Assembly (NCBI GenBank): GCA_047967505.1
Contig: CM106541.1
Origin: Dipteris shenzhenensis
Lineage: Eukaryota > Polypodiophyta > Polypodiopsida > Gleicheniales
Length of the DNA stretch: 64,000 bases
Direction: 5' to 3' (one strand)
The position numbers were made by a program, and so were the translations under genes. Position 1 is the stretch's first letter. Every line of letters begins with the position of its first letter. Of the stretch, positions 57,390 to 64,000 are shown in pieces. The notes beneath the pieces are model-generated. The model searched no databases. It saw only the letters and a program-made list of their open reading frames with translations, and was not told the origin of the DNA.

Positions 57390-60059
57390 AAGGTAGGCCA
57401 CTTGAACATCGGAGGTTCTTCGTGATTGGTTGTGGGCATGTGATCTCCACCCACTTGAACATCGTTCAACTTGTTCTCTCTCTTCTCCACCGTTTTCTCC
57501 CTCTTTTTCTCATCATATTTGAATGTAAATTCTATTTGTTATTGTCCTTTCCCAAGGGGTGCTTTCCCAAGGGGTGGGGTACAGTGACTGGTGCATGTTT
57601 GGGGAAAGCTAAAATTACATATTTATTTTAATTCGGATAAAATGCCATTTTGTACATCTCTCATGGGGTTGCCTCCTTCCTCGCATGGACGTGTACGTGT
57701 GATTGGCTGGGATGGCTAGTTTGTTGCCACTCGGCTGGTCATTATCCTTGAGAAGCGCCCTTTTTGTGCGGCATGTGTCCTACTTGTATTGCCCACGCTA
57801 TGCAAGGTGATGTGCATCTTTGTTACTTTAACAATACGTGTCCTCTTTTTATTGTGCATGCTCTACAAGTTCGATTGTCCCAGACATGCTTGCACAGCAA
57901 GTCGCTGGCTCCTTGCATGCTATTGGTTTTCTTCTCGCTTCGTGTGCATTGGCGGTTATATCTTCGTGCTTGCAGGACGAGAACGCCGGAGAACTCCTAT
58001 GCAAACCAAGGGCTTCGTCTTTGCAGCAGGAGAATGGCCTAGAAAGTGTAAAGCTCCAGCTTTTCCTCCGACGTCTTTTCCTGCTCCCGATCCCGAGAGA
58101 CTAATTTCTCACCTCCACAGGCCTTTCATCTGATGAACGACTTCCCACGATGTCTTCTCGCCCTGAGCTCATGAAGATGGATGAGCTTATTGAAGTAATG
58201 GAGTTCAATGAGAGCAACCCACATAATACCAACATCATTAAGTGCATCGTACATTGAACCCACATAATACCAACATCATTAAGTGCATCGTACAACTGAT
58301 TCCTTCAACAATCTATGATCCATTGATGAAACAATTATACAACTCCATTCAAAAGTCATCAAACATATCCACGACACCATGGGTCTTGATTGCAAAAGTG
58401 CTGAATAGGCAATCATGTTTGAACAACAAGCAAAAGCATATGTTGCTACAGTTGCATCGTCGAGGTTGATGGTTAGAGACCGCTTTAGCAGGTTTTCTAG
58501 TGAGTTGTGTGTTCATTTCATTATATGGAAAAAAGATAGGGACAATTTTTGTGAGATAGAAAGGATAAGCCAAGATAGAGAAATTCCACTCTATACAATC
58601 CTTTAAATGAAACCACAAACCCGCCAACAATACGTCCACTACACTGAAACATGAACAAACAAAACTAGGATGTGACTGTAACCATGATACTCTGCCCAAA
58701 GAAAAGAACTACATTGAGAGATTTGATGACTATGACATGGAAAGAACAAACATGTTCAATGAATAACACTAACACAACACTGACATCATCAACTGCTTGA
58801 CCTCATTAACTCCAAAGAAAGATATGACTTATTAAATTTGGATATCCTATTTGACTCTAGACATAAGATTGTCCACGAGGTCATGTACAAGCCCGTGGTT
58901 ATTATTTGCAAGAGCTGATCATATCCATACTGAAGAAGACATTACAAGACACGACATCACAACATATGTCACAACTGCCTCTACTTCTAATGCAAATTTT
59001 TGCGACCCTCTTACAAGGTTGTCAAATTACTTATTACAAGTGTTTACATGATACTTCGATTGATGGGTCACAATTCACAATAGTGAAAAATATTGCCACT
59101 ATCAAAAATAAGGAAACACACACTATACTTATAGATGATACATGCCATCTACCACCTTTGATGCCGCTTTTCAAACGAAGGAACAACTGAAACTACAATA
59201 CATGGAGTGCAAATGAACAAGCAAAATTACGAAACTTGATTAATGCCCATCTAGAACTTTCAACAAAGCATATTGCATGTTCTTTCATTAACAAAATCCG
59301 AGGAACCAAAACATTCTATGGCAGGTGTGGTGAACAAAGTATATAAACTGCAAAAGAAGGATACCATAATAGAAGGGCCACATCCCACTTCTAAAGAGAC
59401 AAGACAACAAATAGAAGGATGGATTCTGTATTGACAATTACAAACATTACTCAACGAAATGATGGTGACTCAATCAGACAATAGAGACCAAAAAGGAAGA
59501 GGCAAAGCATATGCCACTGCGATGTTTACCAGAAAAAATAAAAGACTGTCCTAAATTCACATCCATTTGTTGTGGAACATTAACATTCACCCAAAGGATT
59601 AAGAAGGTAAGTACATCCATAGCCGAATTTCTCAAAGACCATAACCTGCTACCACCACCTTTTCTATCATCATAAAGGGTGCTTTGCGTATCCTACAAAA
59701 ACCAAGAACGAAAGAATAAGTTCCATCCCTCAATGTGATAAACATGACTATGGCAACAGAGACGACACATGTGCCCATGTTAAACAACATAGAAGCTAGA
59801 TTGCTATCAATAAGGATTCCATTTTGCCAAATAAGAGAACTAACATATGATTGACAATGTGGAATATGTGGAAGTGTAGTTAGTGTCCTCAGAGATGTTG
59901 AAAGAGCTCAATCCGTCCTCCCATGATTTATTAGTGACAATGCAACTGTAATGGTAGCTATCAAAAGAAAGCTACAATACAATCACAACTACATGAGCGG
60001 ACTTGTCCGACCAACATTAACATTGTGAGCACTTCAAGAGTTAGTGAGTTCCCTTCTAC
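57390..60059. other. Unassigned region, possibly with the 5' part of the Helitron
   Basis: 57,420-57,600 resembles 40,060-40,160 (GTTGTGGGCATGTGATCTC, CCCAAGGGGTGGGGTACAGTGAC). Overlapping open frames of 88-114 codons at 57,764-58,133 match nothing known to me. A 41-bp tandem duplication (AACCCACATAATACCAACAT) is at 58216-58294. From about 58,850 a weak + strand coding flavour in shifting frames may be the N-terminal part of the Helitron protein (for example YNHNYMSGLVRPTLTL near 59,975-60,025). Confidence 0.35.
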
Positions 60060-62580
60060 AAAATGTCCAACATCAAACTTAACACTACCTAGGCTGAACA
60101 CAAAGAACAATAGAAGACCCTATACCAAATGAAGACAATGAGGTAATAACCACAATGATAGTAGAGGATGACAATGAAATATATACCTTAGTGCATTGTA
60201 TAGCTAGTAGTCACCAAGTTGTGGACTTTGAGGATAAGACCATTGTCGTCATACCATCCGAAGAATTCGCTCCTCTAAGCATTTTCAAAGATGCCCATTG
60301 TGAGGAGTTGCCATTCCCAAGTATCTTCTATGGTCAAGCAAGAACATGTAATATCCCAACATCTACACCTTATTAGACCATAGCACAATGGGAATTAACA
60401 AATAAATAGTAGAAGGTTTGCATTAAGCATTGAGAACCTGTTGTTTACAACAATGAAGATATTAGTTTGGCAAGTTCTATCTTCGACATGGGTACGAATG
60501 AGGAAAGCGAAACTTAACGGAAGAGAAGTCCACGCAAGAGAAGCAATAGCAGACACAAACATTGAGAGATTACTAAAATCCAACATTAGATTTCAAGATC
60601 TACTGTGTCTTCAAACTTCTCAAGACTATAAGCATAAACTAAAGAAAAACCTATTTGCAATGGTGCGACAACTAGGATCTCCCACATTCTTCATAACGTT
60701 CTCTGTAGCTGAGAGATTGTGGGAACCTCTAGTTTCATGCTTATAAGAGCTCAAAGGCAATGGATCACAAGTTGTAAGGGCAAGAACACCATTAAAGATT
60801 TGCGACATGATTTGGTCAGACCCTGTCACTACTGCTCAATATTATGTGCACAGATTCAATGTGATGAAACATTTGCTACTGAAGGAATCCACGATTGTGG
60901 GAAACGTACTGGGCTATTTCTTTGTGACTATATTTCAAAACCGTGGTAGCTAGCATGACCATGGCTTTGCTATGGATTAAAGATGCATCGACACCACAAG
61001 AGTCATCAAGTAACGAAGACATTGTAGCGTTCATAGATCAATATATTCCAACAGACTCTTCATTGCTGTAGACAACAAAGATTTAGACTTTCAAACACAC
61101 AAGCATAGAGAAACATGCAAGAAAGGAAGAAAGGCATGTAGATTCATATTCCTGCGGCACCAATGTGTACAATGCAAATTCTATCCCCACTTAATGCGGA
61201 AGAAAGCAATGTGAAACACAAGAACACTCAAGAGAAAATAGAATCTACACTAAATGATTCCACAATCATGGCAATGGACTTTGATACATTATTACATCAT
61301 GTCAACATATCAGAACAATAATATATTATAACTCTAAGGTTCAAAATAAACGGGCCAACAATTTTCTTAGGAAGAGATCCAAAAGACATTTTCACAAACA
61401 ACTTCAATGCTACAATAACAATGCTTTGGGGAGCAAACACTGACATATAATTCATTCTAAATGCACATGGTGTAGCCGCTTATTGCACTTCATAATTGCA
61501 ATGGAAGATAGAGCAACCAAAGAAGCAGTTAAGCAAGCATTAAATGAGAGTATAATGTCCAAGGCACCAGCTAATTCATGAATGTGTATGTAAAATAAGA
61601 AATGCAATATTGAACACTCAACACATAAGTTTTCAACAGGCTATCTACCTTTCCCTATCCCTACCTTTAACAAGCAGTACTAGAAGACACACTTATATAA
61701 ACACTAGCCCACCACATGAGCACATAATGTTACTAAAGCGAAGGTGGGACCAGAGAAGATGGACCCCGAAAGCACACATATCTTCTTTGATGACATTATC
61801 ACTAAGTATCAAAGAACACCACTACACCTACACCAGATTTGTCTTGCACAATTTGCGAGTGAGTACTAAGTGACATGAGAAGAAGGCAACAAGAAAGAGA
61901 AGAAAATCAAAGATTATAAGGTTTAATAACTGCAGTAGGAATAAGGACCATGAAAACCACTACAAATAAGAATACCTTCTATACTTACCTTTCTACGAAA
62001 GCGAACCCTCTTTAATAGAAGAGCTTCCAACATGGCTTGACTTGTACAATGTGAACAAGAAAAAGTTCAAACAGAGTAGAGCCACATTTAATAAAATGTT
62101 ACTATCAACAATAAAGTCACCATCAAATAGTAGCACAATATTAACATCATCTGAAATGACAAGACAAAATAAACATCAAGGCAAATATGATATTGGTATG
62201 GAAATGGAAGGTTCAAATAAGAAGAGGAACATCGAGCAACGTCAACCCAAGATGCAAGGCATGATGCAAAACACATAATATCATGAACTCTTTGGAAACT
62301 TAAACAACGAGCAACGTATAATAGTGCAAAGCATTATGTTGAAAAAAGAAAGTATGCAACAAGAAATTCATTCATTTTTTATTCGAAAATGCAAGAATAG
62401 GCAAAACTAACTTATACTCGACATGTGATAATGCAAGCGTTGCTACGACATTACTCCTAAAAAGAGAACACAAACATTGAACTCCCACCAATACTTCTAC
62501 TTGCATACATAGGTGAAGAAACTTTCAACATTGGTGGAACAACAACTCACTCTACACTCAACACTCAACACTCAACAAAA
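60060..62580 (+). mobile_element. Helitron Rep/helicase relic
   Basis: The + strand shows, in order, FAPLSIFKDAHCEELPFPSI and FYGQAR (60,268-60,345), VWQVLSSTWVRMRKAKL (60,460-60,510), LFAMVRQLGSPTFFITFSVA (60,650-60,710), DPVTTAQYYVHRFNV (60,820-60,865) and FQNRGS followed by HDH (the HUH metal motif, normally HIH). Then come CRFIF, YIITLRFKINGPTIFLGRD, NTSPPHEHIML, and a Pif1-type helicase start with TYTRHVIMQALLRHYS and FNIGGTTTHSTL (62,400-62,560). These are the Helitron_like_N, Rep and helicase regions that nick and unwind DNA for rolling-circle transposition. Many frameshifts occur, and the helicase breaks off near 62,580. The wording resembles Helitron proteins best known from animals (from memory). 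Confidence 0.8.
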
Positions 62581-62599
62581 AGGCCAAATAGGGTTGAGG

Positions 62600-63440
62600 C
62601 AACAAATGGGGAGAACTCTGTGATCCTTGTGGATGGTACCCCACTTGCTCTTTGTAGTTAACACTATCTAGAGACTGAATAATAAGGGTATTCATATATT
62701 ATGGGATGCTCATGGATCCGTGTGGTATTCTAGGGACCAAAGAGAGCTTAGGCTTAAACTCACAGGAACTGAACCTAATTTTTTGGATGGGATTATGCAA
62801 TCAATGCCAGCCAATTGGCCTTCTAACACTGTTGGTGACTTTAAAGAGTGGTAGATTGGATGGGATCTAAAGGGAAGCTATTCCAAAATTTTCCCATTGT
62901 TACTCCAATTTGATGATAGATTCTATTCCCTTTTTAAGATATCCTCTCCTTTGGGATGATCTGATTCTCCTAGTCTATGGAGAAAAAGGTGTTGTACATA
63001 GGCTACTTGTGCATGGCAAGCTTAGTAAATTTCTAGACACGGCTTGCCCTTTTTGTAGAGGAGCAATCTGATCGATGCCTCATCTTTTGGGGAAAATCAC
63101 TTTTTTAATTCTATCCTCCATCAAATAAGATCTACTATCACAGAAGCAATGCTCTACTCTCATTAGCTTAAGTGTAGAGGCTATCAGGGAAATGTTTAGT
63201 ACTTTGCTTCATGATTATAGTCTAGTTTTTGAAGGTAATTGGAGTGACTTATCTGGGGGCTCCCTAATTGGAATAGTTAAAGTTTTAGTTAACCTGGGGG
63301 ATAAATTCTAGTCTTAAGTCATGAGGTTTTTCAATGGAAGACGAGTGGAAGACCTATTTGGGGTACCCCCCATCCTTTGTAAATGAATTCTTTTTCCTCA
63401 ATTTAACCAACCGTTAATACAAGTTGGAATTTTTATAAAA
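62600..63440 (+). mobile_element. LINE ORF2 3' relic
   Basis: After GVDNGTP-like remnants the + strand reads ILWDAHGSVWYSRDQREL, GDFKEW and VHRLLVHGKLSKFLDTACPF with Cys-x2-Cys and a downstream histidine (about 63,000-63,080), the zinc-binding region after a LINE reverse transcriptase. Stops interrupt it. It starts right after the Helitron helicase breaks off, so one element probably cut the other. Confidence 0.6.
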
Positions 63441-64000
63441 GAGAAGGACTTAGCTCGATGCAGATGGATCAATGGTCAATGTCATCATGCATGTGGATGC
63501 TACTTGACTCTAAGGGCCCAAGGGAGATGTTTTTAGGATTTTGCAAGTTGCTACCTTTGGCAATAAAGTTAGTGAGTAGCTAAATTGTGGGGCAAGACTA
63601 GATCTAGATGTATAAGGGAAAGGGGCTAGGGAGGCCATATTCGATTTAATGTTTACCTATGATAGGAGTTTTTTGAAAAATGGCTGACCTACACCTTGGG
63701 GACTTCACCCTACAAAATTTTAGTGTACTACATGCATTCAAAAGGAGGGGTATTTTAACTCAAATTTTTGGGAAATTTAATAGGGTTACAATAGTAGGAG
63801 AGGGTTTTTAATTCAACTTTAGAAAAAAAATCACTTAGTTAATAAGTAAAGAGGGTTGGTTTTTATTAGGGCAATACTTTTAGTTGAGTGATTCTTTAAA
63901 TACCCCTTGAATGCACGTGATGCATAGGGTTTCTTAGTAGTGAACCCCTCGAGACCTACACCCTTTCCTCACATCATGGAAGCCATGCCTCATAATAGTA
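63441..64000. other. Unassigned right end of the window
   Basis: A weak RNase H-like reading (DADGS near 63,460) may continue the LINE. Otherwise AT-rich and without recognisable features. Confidence 0.3.

Overview
This window is nuclear DNA from a land plant with a large, transposon-filled genome. Two host genes are recognisable: the 3' part of a PhoD-like metallophosphatase gene (+ strand, exons at 12.65 kb and 26.76-27.61 kb) and a complete RTF1/VIP5 gene (- strand, 37.56-39.52 kb). A single intron of about 14 kb, full of retrotransposons, and a Ty3/gypsy element and Helitron that do not look like the common angiosperm lineages make a fern, lycophyte or gymnosperm more likely than a flowering plant. 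That taxonomic guess is inference.

Layout: 0-12.6 kb holds a LINE ORF2 relic (+), a pair of exon-like fragments (-), short tandem repeats, a nearly complete decayed LINE (-, 3.7-9.8 kb) and the 3' end of a second copy of the same family (-, 10.3-11.5 kb). From 12.65 to 27.6 kb runs the PhoD-like gene. Its giant intron carries a young, internally deleted Ty1/copia element with target-site duplication (14.17-16.51 kb), a LINE relic (+) and a Ty3/gypsy element (-, 19.4-25.5 kb). From 27.6 to 37.5 kb there are copia fragments and many simple or tandem repeats but no recognisable gene. RTF1 follows, with a TATA box.

From 40.4 to 57.4 kb lies a nest. A Ty3/gypsy element (+, 43.3-57.4 kb) has its 5' LTR abutting an internally deleted copia element (-, 40.58-43.29 kb). 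Its 3' LTR is split by a 9.5-kb element with 32-bp terminal inverted repeats (47,599-57,120).

That 9.5-kb element is the most interesting object here. It has two inward-pointing gene pairs. On the + strand is a multi-exon candidate DDE transposase, then a gene whose product starts with a histone H3 tail-like sequence, repeats that motif twice more, and ends in a histone H3 fold. On the - strand are an acidic protein of unknown function and a protein with a BAH-like segment and cysteine clusters. The chromatin-themed cargo suggests an element that works on or mimics host chromatin. All four genes in this copy are damaged to some degree, so this copy is probably inactive.

From 57.4 kb to the end are unassigned DNA, a Helitron Rep/helicase relic (+, 60.1-62.6 kb) and the 3' part of another LINE (+). 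I recognised no rRNA or tRNA genes and no CRISPR arrays.
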